Below, piece after piece: positions 34,050 through 45,984 of a DNA stretch of 64,000 nt. The first letter of the stretch is position 1, and each line of letters begins with the position of its first letter. The stretch is from contig NW_004450267.1 in assembly GCF_000321225.1 (NCBI RefSeq), forward strand, positions 6,694,373 to 6,758,372, given 5' to 3'. Both the position numbers and the translations under genes were made by a program. This DNA comes from Odobenus rosmarus divergens (taxonomy: Eukaryota > Chordata > Mammalia > Carnivora > Odobenidae). Under the pieces are notes generated by a model. That model was not told the origin of the DNA, did no database searches, and saw only the letters and a program-made list of their open reading frames with translations.

Positions 34050-34464
34050 TTACAAAATTTATTTATTTATTTTAGGGGCGCCTGGGTGGCTCAGCCGGTT
34101 AAGCGACTGCCTTTGGCTCAGGTCCTGATCCTGGGCTCCTGGGATCGAGCCCCACATCGGGCTCTCTGTGCAGCGGGGAGTCTGCTTCTCCCTCTCCCTC
34201 TGCCCCTCCCCACCACTTGTGCGCTCACTCTCTCTGTCAAAGAAATAAATGAAATCTTTTTTAAAAAATTAGAGAGAGAGAGTGGGGGTGGGGAGAGGTG
34301 GAGGGAGAAGGAAGGGGCAGAGAGAGGGGGAGGGAGAAAATCTCCAGCAGACTCCCCACTGAGTGAGGAACCCAACCAGGGGCTCAGTCCCATGACCCTG
34401 AGATCATGACCTGAGCCGAAATCAAGAGTGAGGTGCTTAACCGACTGAGCCACTCAGATGCCCC
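34050..34464 (-). mobile_element. Older CAN SINE (antisense), split by a younger one
   Basis: The right part (34266-34464) has the GA-rich box, the GACTCCCCACTGAGTGAGGA box, ATCATGACCTGAGCCGAAAT and the tRNA-like head ending GATGCCCC. The left part (34050-34074, AAAATTTATTTATTTATTTT) is the T-rich tail end of the same antisense copy. A sense CAN SINE separates them. Confidence 0.85.
34075..34265 (+). mobile_element. Younger CAN SINE (sense) nested in an antisense CAN SINE
   Basis: GGGGCGCCTGGGTGGCTCAG head, GGTTAAGCGACTGCCTTTGG, GGGATCGAGCCCCACATCGG, CTCTGTCAAAGAAATAAATG and an A-rich tail. It is full length. Its opposite orientation to the surrounding copy creates a near-inverted repeat in the HEG1 pre-mRNA. 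Confidence 0.93.
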
Positions 34465-34479
34465 TGAAAAGCTTGACTT

Positions 34480-34880
34480 TTCAATTGGAAGTGGTCAGTG
34501 GCCAGGAAGTCCGGGAAAGAGGAGACCTGTTAGGGTCCAGAGTCAGTGGAGCGGAGACTAGACTGGAAAGGAGGATTCAGGCCGATCTTGGAGGGCTTTA
34601 GAGGCCAGCTTGAGGCGTTTGTTTCTGTCAGTCTGCACTGAGGAGCCTCTGAGAACTCTTGAGGAAGGAGTAGTACGTTTGCTTGGTCAGTGTTCCTTTG
34701 TGCTTGGTGCTGGGGCTCACAGATGAACCACATGTGGGTCTGCCCTTCCTTCAGTCCAGGACTCACGTCAGAAATCGGGGAATGTGGGCACACAGTTTAT
34801 CAACATGTTGGGAGGAAAACACTGAAGGCACGGACTGGAAGGGGGGCAGTGGACATTGAAAGGGAGCACCGCAGGGACCA
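34480..34880. repeat. Unclassified old dispersed repeat-like segment
   Basis: GATCTTGGAGGGCTTTAGAGGCCAGCTTGAGG-like wording resembles 12110-12150, 36170-36310 and 56830-56935. These segments look like diverged copies of one mammalian repeat that I cannot name. Confidence 0.4.
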
Positions 34881-35754
34881 TTTACAGGAGGAAGGCGGGA
34901 GAGCCTGGTCACTGCCTGGCCGAGGGGATGACGGGGACAAGGGTAGGAACTGGCTTGCCTGTCGAGAGGCTGCCTCGGTGGGAGGTGCTTTCACTGTAAA
35001 ACCTGCAGCCTGTCCCGGTGGAAGTGTCGTGCAGACGGTCGTGGACGTGGACCTGAACGGGGCGGGGGGGGGAGCCAGGCCCAGCATCAGCCTGGAGGGG
35101 TGACCCTCAAAGGCAGTGGGAGCCACTGGAGAGGAGGAGGCAGGCTCTGGCCCGGCCAGTGTAGATGGTGAGAGAGGAAGCGGCACCAGCCCAGGGACCA
35201 GCCCGGCCTGCAGGTGCAGCTGCGAGCGGGCAGTGTGGAGGCCGGCCGTGCCTGGGCAGTGGATTCGAACGTAGTGCCCGGTTTATGCGTAAAAGGTGGC
35301 TGTGGAGGTGCACATAGGTTAGCACGAACCTGCCTGGACTTGCTGGCTCATCCTCGTATTATCCAGGTTAAAGGGAAATAGGAGCCGGGGAAAGACCGCG
35401 GGATTGATCCTGACAAGTTCAGGGGAGCCTGTGAGAGTGCAGAAAGTTTGCCTACCTTGGGGGCGACAGCAGATGCCAACCGCGTGGGGCGAAGTTTAAC
35501 GGGGACAGCAACTCTCGATTCCCACCCCCTAAACCTGGTGTGGACTCCCTGCTCTGCCATCAGGAATTGGCAACATGATCCACTAGTTACTTAAATGAGA
35601 AGCTGAGAAGCACTCAACATGCATCTCCTTCCCCCGCCCTCTGCATCTCTGTTCTAGTTGGGGAAGGGGACTCCAGTTGCTTCTGCTTCTCCCTAGATCA
35701 CAGATCTGCCCTCACAATCTCCACAGCTCTGTTTTGCGCTCCCTGCCTCCACTC

Positions 35755-36055
35755 ACGCGCTCCCTCTGATCCACGTTCACAAAGCCCAGAGCGATCTTCT
35801 TAAATGTAATTCAGGTCACCTCACTCAGGCTGAAAACCCTCCAAGGGCTTTGCATTGTACTTAGGATAAAATAAAATAAAATAAATAAAATAAAATAAAA
35901 TAAAATAAAATAAAATAAAATAAAATAAAATAAAATAAAATAAAAAATCCAGACTCCCTGCTGGAATACCAGGTCTGCAGGACCTGCCCTGCTGACTCCC
36001 CGGCCGCTTCTTGCCCGACTCCCCTTCTAAGCACGCCAGGCAGTTGTGTGTACGT
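35755..36055 (+). mobile_element. L2 fragment (sense), expanded by a pentanucleotide run
   Basis: CACAAAGCCCAGAGCGATCTTCTTAAATGTAATTCAGGTCACCTCACTC-like wording, CTGAAAACCCTCCAAGGGCTTTGCATTGTACTTAGGATAAA and AATCCAGACTCCCTGC give the L2 order. An (AAAAT)n array has expanded at the GGATAAAATCC site. Confidence 0.8.
35866..35946 (+). repeat. (TAAAA)n pentanucleotide microsatellite
   Basis: About 16 TAAAA units with one ATAA-ATAAAA interruption near 35881-35886. It arose inside an L2 at a motif that already read GATAAAAT. Confidence 0.97.
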
Positions 36056-36334
36056 GCCAGACCCCGTCCTGTCCTGCAGACTCGGCGCACGGTGTCCGCT
36101 GCCTACAGTGGAACCAGCCCTCCAGGCAGGGGAAACAGCCAGTGCAAAGGCCAGAACAAGCTTGCACGTCTTGGGTTTGGAAAGAAGGAAGAACGCTGTG
36201 GCTAGATAACCGAGGGCCCCGAGAACCATGGCAGGAACGTCAGATTTTCTGCTTGGCACCATGAGGGGGTTGAGCAGAGGAGTGATGTGGAGAGTAGACT
36301 GGGAAGACAAGACAGGAAGTGAGGGCGGAAGGCA

Positions 36335-36410
36335 GGGCTAGTTCGGTGCCTGACACATGGTAAGCACTCACGGTATTTGTTGAATAAATGGTTGCTCAAA
36401 GGGAAAATAG
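36335..36410 (+). mobile_element. MIR/L2 3' tail fragment (sense)
   Basis: GGTGCCTGACACATGGTAAGCACTCACGGTATTTGTTGAATAAATG-like wording is the shared MIR/L2 3' end. Confidence 0.7.
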
Positions 36411-36854
36411 GTCCAAATACAAAAATTGGAGGTAGAAAGAAGAATGCATGCTTGCAGTAATATTTCTCTGACTGAGCAGCCTTCATGTTCTTGGATCATC
36501 AAACATGGGACGGGCAACACCTTCCTCAGGCTTTACCTCTCAATGCAGTAGGACAGTGGACTGGACAGTTGTATTCTCCAGCTGAGGGAGAGCGTGGAGG
36601 CGCAGAGGGGCTGCGTCACTGCTGTGGTGCAGTCTGGGGTGCCTGGGCTGCTCCCTTGTCGGCCCAGGAGCTGTCAGAGGGCAAGGATGCGTGTCTCTGT
36701 CAGGCAGGGGGCCCCTCCTCCCTGACATTTGTTTCTTCTGGAAGCCTGCCTTGCTGTCAGTCAACAGTGAGGCCATGAGGTGACATTGTTGACTTAGGCT
36801 CCAGACAAAGTGCAAGCATTGACGTATTTCCAAGCTGCATTGTCATCTTTGCCT

Positions 36855-37490
36855 TCTAAAAATCGTAACATTTATTTTTTTTCCGATTTTATAAGTTTTA
36901 TATGTGTAGCATATACGATTTGGAAGTTATAGAAAAGTGAAAGCAACAAATAAAATATCACCTATATTCCAATTACTAGAAGTATATTAAAACATTAGCA
37001 GTTGTTATATTTTTCACTTATAAGGAATATGAAATTATATATTTCAAAATAGGATACACGAGGGTACCTGGCTGGCTCAGTCAGTAAAGCATGTGACTCT
37101 TGATCTCAGGGTTGTGAGTTTGGGCCCCACACTGGGCATAGAGCTTACTTAAAAAAATAGGATACACACTCCCACGCTCCCCACATATATATGATACATG
37201 TGTATTTCCATATGATATCCAGAAAGGATACCATTCCATTATAACTTTTAGCTATGTCTTTATTGGATATATAACTGTTTCCAATTTTTCACTGTCATAA
37301 ATAATGCTGTGATGAACATAATTGTGCATCAGTTTTTATATTTGTCTCTGATTATTTGCTTAGTGTTAATTCCTGGATGTGGAAAATTTTAAGATTCCTG
37401 ACACTGCTACCAAATGATACCCAATTATTTCAACAGCATTGTATGATTGTGTAGATCTCACCACACCCTGTGTATTACCAGGCAGATTGA
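36855..37490 (-). mobile_element. Old mammalian L1 3' end (antisense), split by a CAN SINE
   Basis: CCAATTTTTCACTGTCATAAATAATGCTGTGATGAACATAATTGTGCA-like wording and TTAATTCCTGGATGTGGAA are the antisense L1M 3' UTR order. A CAN SINE at 37060-37153 interrupts it. Confidence 0.75.
37060..37153 (+). mobile_element. Short CAN SINE (sense) with perfect 14-bp duplication
   Basis: The element starts GAGGGTACCTGGCTGGCTCAG and ends CATAGAGCTTACTTAAA. AAAATAGGATACAC flanks it at 37046-37059 and 37154-37167. It lacks the long GA/CT-rich body of the full-length copies. Confidence 0.93.
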
Positions 37491-37548
37491 TTAAAATGCA
37501 GTAGCTTTCTCCTGCTTTTCTTTTTCATCCAGATATCTTCTGAGAGTG

Positions 37549-37550
<2 letters not shown>

Positions 37551-37580
<30 letters not shown>
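37551..37580 (+). repeat. (GT)n microsatellite
   Basis: Fifteen GT units ending in TGGGTG. Confidence 0.95.
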
Positions 37581-37581
<1 letters not shown>

Positions 37582-38104
37582 GGGTGTGGCCAATCACAGC
37601 ATCTCTCTACTAACCACATTTCTCAAAGCTTCTGGGGCTCCACCTCATCCTATGGTCTGAATCAAGTTGAAGAGAGGATGTTTTGGTGGGTGACAGACTT
37701 TGCAGGGCGTCTGACTAGCAGGAACATGGCGGACACCGCTGATGGAGGTGGGTTCCTCCAGAGCCGGCAGGAAGCTCTCCACCATGTTGTGTCAGGGGGG
37801 CTACATCTGGGCAGGGAGGCAGCCTAGTCAAATGCTGTGGGCAAAGTGGCCAGGCAGAAGGGAAACACAAGTATTTTAGAAAGAACTGGAATGCAAAATT
37901 TGGGATGGGGCAAGAGAATGCCACAGGGACCTTGTATCTTTCTAAATGAGAGTCATTTCATTGGCAATAACATCCTTTAAATTGTGGCATACTGGGCAAA
38001 ACTAGATGTCTGTTTTGAGTCTGTAAGAACATTTTGAGAATTCTCTTTACATTCAGAGAACCCTAGACTCTCTGGGTTTGAAGGGACATTTTTAAAGCTT
38101 TCTT

Positions 38105-38257
38105 GGAATGCCTGGTGGCTCAGCCGGTTAAGCCCCTGACTCTTGACTTCAGCTCAGGTCATGATCTCAGGGTCATGAGATTGAGCCACAAGCTCTGTGC
38201 TGGTCGTGGAGCATGCTTAGGATTCTCTTTCTCCCTCTCCCTCTGCCCCCCCCCCCA
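38105..38257 (+). mobile_element. CAN SINE (sense), lacking its A-rich tail
   Basis: TGCCTGGTGGCTCAGCCGGTTAAG, CTCAGGTCATGATCTCAGGGTCATGAG and CTCTTTCTCCCTCTCCCTCTGCC give the SINE order. AAAGCTTTCTT (38094-38104) and AAAGGCTTTCTT (38259-38270) are a candidate duplication differing by one G. Confidence 0.88.
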
Positions 38258-38679
38258 CAAAGGCTTTCTTTATTCATTAAATGATAGACTTATTTCCAAA
38301 GTAAGTAGGGAAGGGAAGGGGGCTCTCACGCTTTTGGCTTATTTCCCCTGGTTGATTTGCAGCCAGGGTGAGTAAATTTTACTTTGTGCTCAGAAACTTT
38401 TGGTCTCTTTGTTCAGGACATGATACAAAATGAGAGGTCACCTTAGATTGGGAGATATCTGACAAATCCAGACACTTCCAACTGAGGGATGTGACTGGCT
38501 GCATTTCACAGACATAGTTATTCCCAGAAAGGTTCTGGAAACCAGTGAAGCAATTTCACAGCCAGGATAGTGACAGAGCTATGGCTGGGTGTGGAAATGG
38601 TATTCCAGCAATGTGGAGTGGCCAGAGGTAGAGGCTCTGACCACTCCAGAGGCACCAGAAGGCTCAGGGTCAAGGTTTG

Positions 38680-38780
38680 GCTCTGCCTCTTAGACATGGG
38701 GTGACATTGGACATACTGCTTCCTGCTCTGGGCCTCCATTTCTTTACTTAAGAAATAAGGGGTTGGTCCATCCTGTGCTA
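38680..38780 (+). mobile_element. MIR fragment (sense)
   Basis: GACATACTGCTTCCTGCTCTGGGCCTCCATTTCTTTACTTAAGAAATAAGG-like wording matches the MIR core region. Confidence 0.65.
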
Positions 38781-39794
38781 AAAGCTTCATTTCTAAGGGT
38801 GTCAGGTTTATCCTGTGAATACCTCCTGACTTCCCTGATGCTGGCCTGAAGTGTGAGGAGACTCAACACCTGGCTTCTTAGCTCAGGGTCCAGGAGCTGT
38901 GGAGCCTGTGTGAGGGACACCTGTGAGCCTGCTGGACCTCCAGCTCCTTGAGAGGAGGCATGGGTTGCATCCGTCTTCGGCCTTGGCCCAGGGAACATCT
39001 GTCTGGCTGGTGGCCACTCGCTGCCCAGATGGTACTGCGGCAGCTCCTGCTCCCACGTGACCGAGGGCTCCTGTCATAAGATCTCCTAAGGAGCCACAAA
39101 GCCCATCTCTAATTCCACAGAGCCTGTTAAAAATGGACACATTCCTTTTGTTCTATACTTTGGTTCTGGGGTACTTGAGCTTCACTGTACTCTCCTGGCT
39201 TTCCTGCCACGTAAAAGTGTTTGAGGAAAGCTACCAGGTCAGGTGGTGTGGTGGGCAGTTTGTGCTCTTCGTTCCTGTGGTTGTGGGGGCCTCGAGGGGA
39301 GGCTCCAATCTCGCTGGAGACCCTGAATAACAGCAGCCCCCATGTCTCTGCTGGGAAGGAACTGGGCTGGTGGAAGCAAGGAGACGGATTTGACATGTGT
39401 GACAGATTTCTGCTCAATGTCTTTGATAAGTTGGGAGAGGAAGACTAAGGAGGAAGACGGGTGACGAGAAGAGGGGGAGGCCAAGGTCAAGCTCGCTAGC
39501 TGACCCTGGGCCATCCTGGTCCATGTGCACTGAAGCAGTCCCTTTGGAGGACGGAATAGCGGGAATACAGGAGAGACGCCAGGTTGGAATCTGGTCGGAT
39601 GTTTTTCTTTGTGCAGGGTCGTGACTAGTGATCGGCATGAGTTAGGCTGGTATTGAAAAACCACTCCATTTTTCCTTCCCTTAGTGGTAGGGGGAGATGG
39701 AAACAGCTTCAACATGGGGATGAATGTCACTCCTGTAGCCTCTGGGCCACCTGGATGTTTTCTGGAATCATCTCTTGACGGTGTGGATAAGAAC

Positions 39795-39990
39795 ACTGTG
39801 GCTTTGCAGTCACAGACCTGGGGAGGTCCGGGCTTGGGGGTCAGGCAGCCTCAGTTCAAACTCCAGCGGTACCACTTGCAGGCTATGGGACCTTGGTAGG
39901 TTACTCAGCCTCTCCATGCCTTCAGTTTCTCATCTGTCAAATGGGCTATTAATGGGCCCTATTTAGGGAATGTAAGTGTCCTCTATCTCT
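39795..39990 (+). mobile_element. MIR (sense)
   Basis: GCAGCCTCAGTTCAAACTCCAGCGGTACCACTTGCAGGCTATGGGACC-like wording, GGTTACTCAGCCTCTCC and CTCATCTGTCAAATGGGC are the MIR core in order. Confidence 0.88.
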
Positions 39991-40984
39991 GTAAAACAGA
40001 TTGCTTGTGGCTGGGGCAGGAGAGCTCTGTAAATTCTGACCATGATGATGCTCCTGAAACGAGTGCCTGTGTATCCTGACCTTTGTATTGATGACAATAC
40101 CCCCTTCACCTCCAGGTTCTTTGGATGGGGGACAAGTTCTGAATGCAAGGGGCTGAAGTCCACCTTCCAAGGACATTTGTTACTTTATCCCCCTGCCCAC
40201 ACTTGGGCCCTGCCAACCTCACTTCTTGGTATTCCTAGAACTTTCCATCTTTAGCTTCAAATGCAGGGAGGAAAGAGCAAGATTTGAAGACTCAAAGTCA
40301 GAAAAACTAAGTGCCGCCAATATAGCCCTCACCCATAATCATCTGAGGAGACTAGATGAATGCACATGGAGCAGTAAGGATTCAATAAAAGCAGTATGTG
40401 AGGTGTGACTCCAAAATAATAGGCCTTTAAAATCATAGTAGGACTTCTGTGGCCAAAAGGTATTCTCCGTCAGGTCATACTCTTGAGGTTATTGACACAC
40501 CCCTCGAAAAGCATTTGAAGCAGTCTGGAGCCACCTGTCAAGCCAGTGCCTGGGTCACAAGCAACTCACTGGTGTTTTCTTTGCACTTAAACATCATCCT
40601 GGATCCAAAATGGGGTTACGTATCTCAGTCTCCTGCATCAGTCACTAGGTTGGGCTTTGGCTTTTTGTCTGTCTCCAGAATAACCCAAATCCATTACCAA
40701 GGGATGGAAATGTGTCATTATTCAGGAAGCTTGAGACTATTCCTTAGGCTCTGTTGACGAGAGGATTTTAGGAAACAGCTTGAGGAATAACAGTGTTATT
40801 GGAGTGAGTATGGTCTTAATGGGGTCTCTTTGAAGAGGACCATGTTCATTGGCAGGTGAGTTGCTGTGGTTGATTAGGAATTATTTATAGTATAGCCATG
40901 CCTGGTGGTAACACATACTGCTGTGTCTAGCCACGGGCAGAGTTGGGGCAGAGAGATGCCAGCAACAGCTCAAGAGCTCTGAGG

Positions 40985-41345
40985 GTCTTAACCCCTTTGC
41001 TTTCTAGCTACATGGCCTAAGGCAGCTGCGTCAGCTCCCTGGGTCTTAATTTCCCTGTGTTAGAAACAGGGCTAATGATACCTATCCTGCTTCCTTGACA
41101 AGGCTTTCGAGGAGGACAAGGAGCAAATATGATTATGACTGTGAATGCACTTTAAATGCAGACACGGTGAGTAATTTGAGTTAGAATACAGTGAACTGAC
41201 TAAGAGCCGGGCCAGGCATCCCATCTCTGAGCCTGTTTTCCTATCTGCAAAATGGAGACTATACTACCAGTTCTGTCCACCTCCCAGTGCTTTTGTAGGG
41301 GTGAAATGAAAATCCACCCCCATGGACAGGCCTTGTAAGCATGGG
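40985..41345 (+). mobile_element. MIR copies (sense), two adjacent fragments
   Basis: The first fragment (40985-41170) reads CTAGCTACATGGCCTAAGGCAGC, then TTAATTTCCCTGTGTTAGAAACAGGGCTAATGATACC. The second (41205-41345) reads TCTGAGCCTGTTTTCCTATCTGCAAAATGGAGACTATACTACC. Both follow the MIR core. Confidence 0.75.
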
Positions 41346-42454
41346 TGTGCTGTGAACGCGGGACCGCATCGGGCCTTATTGTTATTCCAAGTGGGCGGGG
41401 CTTCACCGAGCACGCAGATGCAGGCGGAAGAGTAGAAAGTAGGGGAGGAGGTAGAGAGAGGGAGAACGTTCTAGGAAACGTCGCTGGCCGCTTTTCAGTC
41501 CCCCATCTCTGTCCTGTCAGCGGCCTCTGGTCTGGGTGACTAGCTCTTTCATCTGCTCTCCCTCCCACCAAGTGGGATGTTCTTCACAGGCCTGCCCTTG
41601 ACCTTCCACCTGCAACTCGGTTTAACACCTCCCAGGAGCCAGTCTCTCCTAAGGAACATAGAAATATGACCACATAAATTAATAGTTGTATAACATGATA
41701 ACACAGTAGTCAAGAGGGAGCGAGTTCTTGGGGGAAGGCTTCTTGGAAGTGGTGTTCTCTGAGCTGGTTGTGAGAAATGAGTCAGATTTTGCCAGAAACC
41801 CAAGTGACAGAGAGGGCATTTAGGTAGGGAAGACATAGTGTGGCTTCACCTGTTTTCTCTGAGGGGGTGATTCCCACAACTGCCTTTCTTCTCTTCAGAT
41901 ATCCAGGTCAATGCCTTCAGCCACCTGCCAAACATGTACACATTTATCATGCTTCACTTTCAACACAACAGATAACAGTTATAAATGCACACATGTCACC
42001 CCTTCCTCCCGGAGAACCTGTCCTCCCTTTGCTTGTTTATGGTCCCGTTGATTTCCCCGTCACACATTCAGAACCTCGACCAGCAGCCTTGTCTTACGGC
42101 TTTTCCTTACTCACATGTGATCACCACCAACTCTTCCCTCCCTCCCTTGCTTTCTTCTATTGAATCCTGTCAGTATACTTAATTCCTTTTGGACAGTGTG
42201 CCCCATAGGCTGCCAAGATGTAATATCACCATTTGGGTCCTGAAACTGCAGTTTGGATCCAGGTGTCCTTAGGGAGATGCCCCAGAAGCCCACCTGAGGA
42301 GCCCTGCCTGTGTCTCTCTGGCTTTCCCTTTCAGAACATGTTGCCATTTCTCTGTAGCTCTTTGTCTTCATCTTGCGCTTTCCTTTCTTAATCCTTCATT
42401 CTTTTTTTATTTCTGGGTTTTGGGGTTTTTGTTGTTGTTGTTTTTTAGGTTCTT

Positions 42455-42850
42455 TAGATTGGCCTTTGGAGTCAGACAGACCTGGGCTGGGGTCCCAGTG
42501 TATTTTTTTTTTTTTTTAAAGATTTTATTTATTTATTTGAGAGAGAGAATGAGAGACAGAGAGCACGAGAGGGAAGAGGGTCAGAGGGAGAAGCAGACTC
42601 CCTGCTGAGCAGGGAGCCCGATGTGGGACTCGATCCCAGGACTCCAGGACCATGACCTGAGCCAAAGGCAGTCGCTTAACCAACTGAGCCACCCAGGCGC
42701 CCGGGGTCCCAGTGTATTATTTGCTCTGGAATCTTGGGCCATCTGATACTTGATCTTTCTACACCTCAGTTTCCTTATCAACAAAATGGGGTAGTAATGT
42801 TTACCTGCCAGGGTTGGGGTGAGGATCGACTGGGACAGTCTATGTGAAAT
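42455..42850 (+). mobile_element. MIR (sense), split by a young CAN SINE
   Basis: TTTGGAGTCAGACAGACCTGGGCTGGGGTCCCAGTG lies left of the SINE. TTGCTCTGGAATCTTGGGCC, CACCTCAGTTTCCTTATCAACAAAATGGGGTAG and GTGAAATGCCTGGCAGTGCT lie right of it. Together they make a nearly complete MIR. Confidence 0.88.
42505..42702 (-). mobile_element. Young CAN SINE (antisense), perfect 16-bp duplication
   Basis: Full-length copy: T tail, AAAGATTTTATTTATTTATT, GA-rich box, CCCTGCTGAGCAGGGAGCCC and a head ending CCAGGCGCC. GGGGTCCCAGTGTATT flanks it at 42489-42504 and 42703-42718 without mismatch. Host sequence is a MIR. Confidence 0.97.
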
Positions 42851-42879
42851 GCCTGGCAGTGCTAGCATGGGCTGCCATG

Positions 42880-42967
42880 CCATCGTCATCGTCGTCATTG
42901 TCATCATCATCATCATCTTTGTCATCATCATCGTCGTCATCATTGTCGTCATCGTCATCATCATTGT
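42880..42967 (+). repeat. (ATC)n trinucleotide tract
   Basis: Interrupted CATCATCGTCGTCATT units over about 88 bp. A frame here would read poly-Ile/Val/Met; it is not a gene. Confidence 0.95.
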
Positions 42968-43951
42968 AATGACCCTGCTTTGGTTATCAATCTCCCTAAC
43001 TTTAATCTCTTTCCCTCTCTAAGTTTCTCCCTTCCCTTTTGTTTTATTTCTCTCTTCTGCCTTCTACCTTCCTTCTCCCTCTATTTCATCTCTTTCCTAA
43101 CTAGCTGTGGCATACAACTGATTTAAAAGCTATTGGTTATATTTGAATTGAGTGTCAAGTTTCCCAATCTTAATTGTAAAAGCCTATTAGTAAACTTTTA
43201 ATTTATGTCTTCAAATAGGTTTTATTTATGCACCGCCACGGGCTCCCATGGGGCCAGGGACGAGAGCACCCCGCTCTGGGACAGGCGGTGACAGCCCTGC
43301 CCCGCTCAGCAGGCCCTTTGTGCTGCGGCATCATCCCACTGTGTACATCTTCTAACACTGTAAACTTTCCAGACAAATGATGTTTCTCTGATTGCCTTAG
43401 AGTCCCAGGCCCCATCACACAGGGCTGCAGAACAAATTAAGGGCAGAACTTAGCAAAAGTCAGGTGGCCACGCACAGCGAGTGTGAAGGCCCAGGGCCAC
43501 ATCTCATTTTGTCCTCCTGCCGGCCTCCCGCCCGCCTCCCTCTTCCTCCTCGGAACCAGGATGTTTTTCCTTGCCTTTTTATTGTTTCGCCAAGCTGGCA
43601 GCCCTCCTTTGGTGGAGCTCTGCCACTGGGCTTCCTCTCTGGGTGTGAGCGAATGTTAGGGTGACAACACGGGAGACAGGTCTGCTTCCCTGCCCGCCCC
43701 CCCAGCTTCGCCTCCAGGCACCACAGGCCCCCTTCTCAAAACTGCCCCTGCCGAAGAGCCTCGTCTTCAGCCCCTGTGCTGGGTGTTTATTTTTCAGAGG
43801 ATGAGAGGGGCAGAGAAAACAAGCACCAGATAGATAGCTGTGCCCAGGAACAAGATAGCCCCCCCACCCCCAATAGACAGAGAGCCTTTTTGTTTACTTA
43901 TTTAATTGAATGGGAATCTTCTGACCTGATCCCGGGGCTTTTTCTCAAGGC

Positions 43952-43971
43952 TTTTTTTTTTTTTTTTTTTA
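43952..43971. repeat. Isolated T-run
   Basis: A run of about 20 T followed by AAGCC, without a recognisable SINE body to its right. It may be the leftover tail of an antisense retroelement. Confidence 0.6.
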
Positions 43972-44884
43972 AGCCTATAGAATTATTTTTAAAGCAAGGA
44001 GGACAAGGTCACATCAGAGTCCTTCATCTTCCTCTCCTGCCTGGGTTGGCCTGCTTCCAACTCCTTAGCACCCCCAGGCCACCTCAGAGGAGATTCTGTT
44101 CCTGGAAGCCTGACCCCAAACTCAGGGGCTCCAGGCCAGCCCCACTCTGGGTCACGGCTCAGTCCCACAAGCCTGCCTTGCTCTTCCAAGGAGGATGCTC
44201 AGCTAGACAAAAGCCCACTCTCACGGGGAGGGGAGGATAAAGTGCCCTGTACATTTTATACTTTTCATTACTAGAGGCTGTTCCAGGGGGATCTGTTTTT
44301 AAAAATCAGATCATTGGGTCTCAGGTCTAAACACTTCTTAATGTGTATAGCTTTTCTTGGGGTTGCTCCTTTCAGGGCAAGAGCAAGGAAGGAAATGAAA
44401 CTCCCCGAGAGCCCTGCACAGTCCCCAGTCGAGGGCTGCCTTTTGTTCACACAAACTCATTTGGCTCCTAAACGTCCTCCACCCAGAATCATTACATCCG
44501 CAGCAGTGTTTCAAAACACAGCCCAGGGCAGCTGAGCTGAGTAGGCGGCTGCCCTCTGGTGAGATCGAGCCGCCTTCCCTCCATGCCCCCAAGGTTCCTG
44601 CCTGCCCCCAAATCTCCCACCTGCTGGCCATCCGGCAGGAAATCCCCCTCAGTTGTTGGATTCCTGGGGTGAAGGCAGTGATGTGGAGAGAGAGTGCAGC
44701 TGTGGAAGGGGAGGATGGGAATCTGGTCCCAGCCCTGCACCTTCCAAACTCCCAGGGCACCTTCTCCACCCAGCTGGGCCACTTCTCACACCTCAGGACC
44801 ATTGGCATCAGCATCATTCAGCTCTCTTGGAAGCAATAGACCCCTTGAGGCAGATTCCACAGTGTCTTGTGTGTGGTTGATGCT

Positions 44885-45640
44885 CAGTAAATATACTTTT
44901 TCTTATTGTGGTAAAATATACATAACATAGAAGTTGCCATTTTTCACCGTTTTGAAGTGTACACATTCTTGGCATTGAGTACTTTCAGTGTTGTTCTTCT
45001 ACCACCACCACCCCTTTCTGTTTCATTATCCCAAATAGGAGCTCATTGGGTCAGGACTCCCCATGCTTCCCTCCCCCCAGCCCGTGCAAACCTCTACTCT
45101 GCCTTCTGTCTCTATGACTTTACCTCTTGCAGGCACCTCATATAAGTGGACCATATAATATTCTCTTGTGACTGGCTTAGCTCACCTAGCGTGATGTCTT
45201 CGAGGTTCATTCATGTAGCAGGTGTCAGAATCTCCCCCCTTTTTAAGGCCGAGTAACATCCCGTTGTATGGGTTAGCCCATTTTGCTTATCCATTCCTCC
45301 ATCAGTGGACACTTGGGTAGCTTCCACCTTTTGGCTCTTGTGAATAATGCTGCAGTGAACACGGGTGTCCAAACATCTGTTTGGTTCCTTGCTTTCAGTT
45401 CTTTTGTGTGGCCCTAGCAGTGGAATTGCTGGATGATATGGTAATCCTACATGTAAGTTTTTAAGGAGTGGCTAAACCATTTTCTGCAGTGGCTGTACCG
45501 TTTTCTATTCCCACCAGCAATGCACGAAGGTTCCAATTTTCCAATTTCTCTAAATTCTCACCAACACTTCCCTTTTTCTTTTTCTTTTTTTTTCTTGATA
45601 ATAGCCATCCTCATGAGTATGAAAGTAAACTTTTTTTTTA
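44885..45640 (-). mobile_element. Old mammalian L1 3' end (antisense)
   Basis: TTATTGTGGTAAAATATACATAACATAGAAGTTGCCATT-like start, CATCAGTGGACACTTGGGTAGC, TCTTGTGAATAATGCTGCAGTGAACACG, GTGGAATTGCTGGATGATATGG and TTCCCACCAGCAATGCACGA give about 750 bp of the antisense L1M 3' UTR, the longest such fossil in the window. Confidence 0.88.
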
Positions 45641-45984
45641 ATTTATAAATTAATACTGGCTGTATTGTGGACTTGGAACTGTTCCTGCCCCTCTTGGGCC
45701 CTGTTCCTGTCATCTGAGGTCAGACTAGTTGGTTGCTATGATCCCTAAGGGCAGGAGTCACTTTCGGAGAGGGATGGGGGCACCAAAGTCAACCCCGGCA
45801 ATTTCCCAACTTTGGCCAGAATGAATGATGCAAAGCACTGCGGATGCTAGCTAGCGAAGCAGGCTGCATGCCACATGCCACAAATTAGTTTGGGAAGAGT
45901 TGGCTGAGCTTCTCTCTTCTCTGTCCTCATTGGTTTCATTTGGGTGTGGTTAACTAGCAAAGACCCCAGAAGAAAGCGCAGGGC

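Noticed and set aside
35866..35946. Open frames of Phe/Ile/Leu/Tyr repeats
   Set aside because: Pure translation of the TAAAA microsatellite.
39239..39796. 185-codon minus-strand open frame
   Set aside because: Longest gap-free frame outside HEG1, but it has no recognisable domain, lies in an intron opposite to HEG1 and has no promoter or splice support.
43776..44817. Open frames of 154 (+) and 159 (-) codons
   Set aside because: The + frame includes a poly-T-coded Phe run and the minus frame has no family resemblance. Treated as chance.
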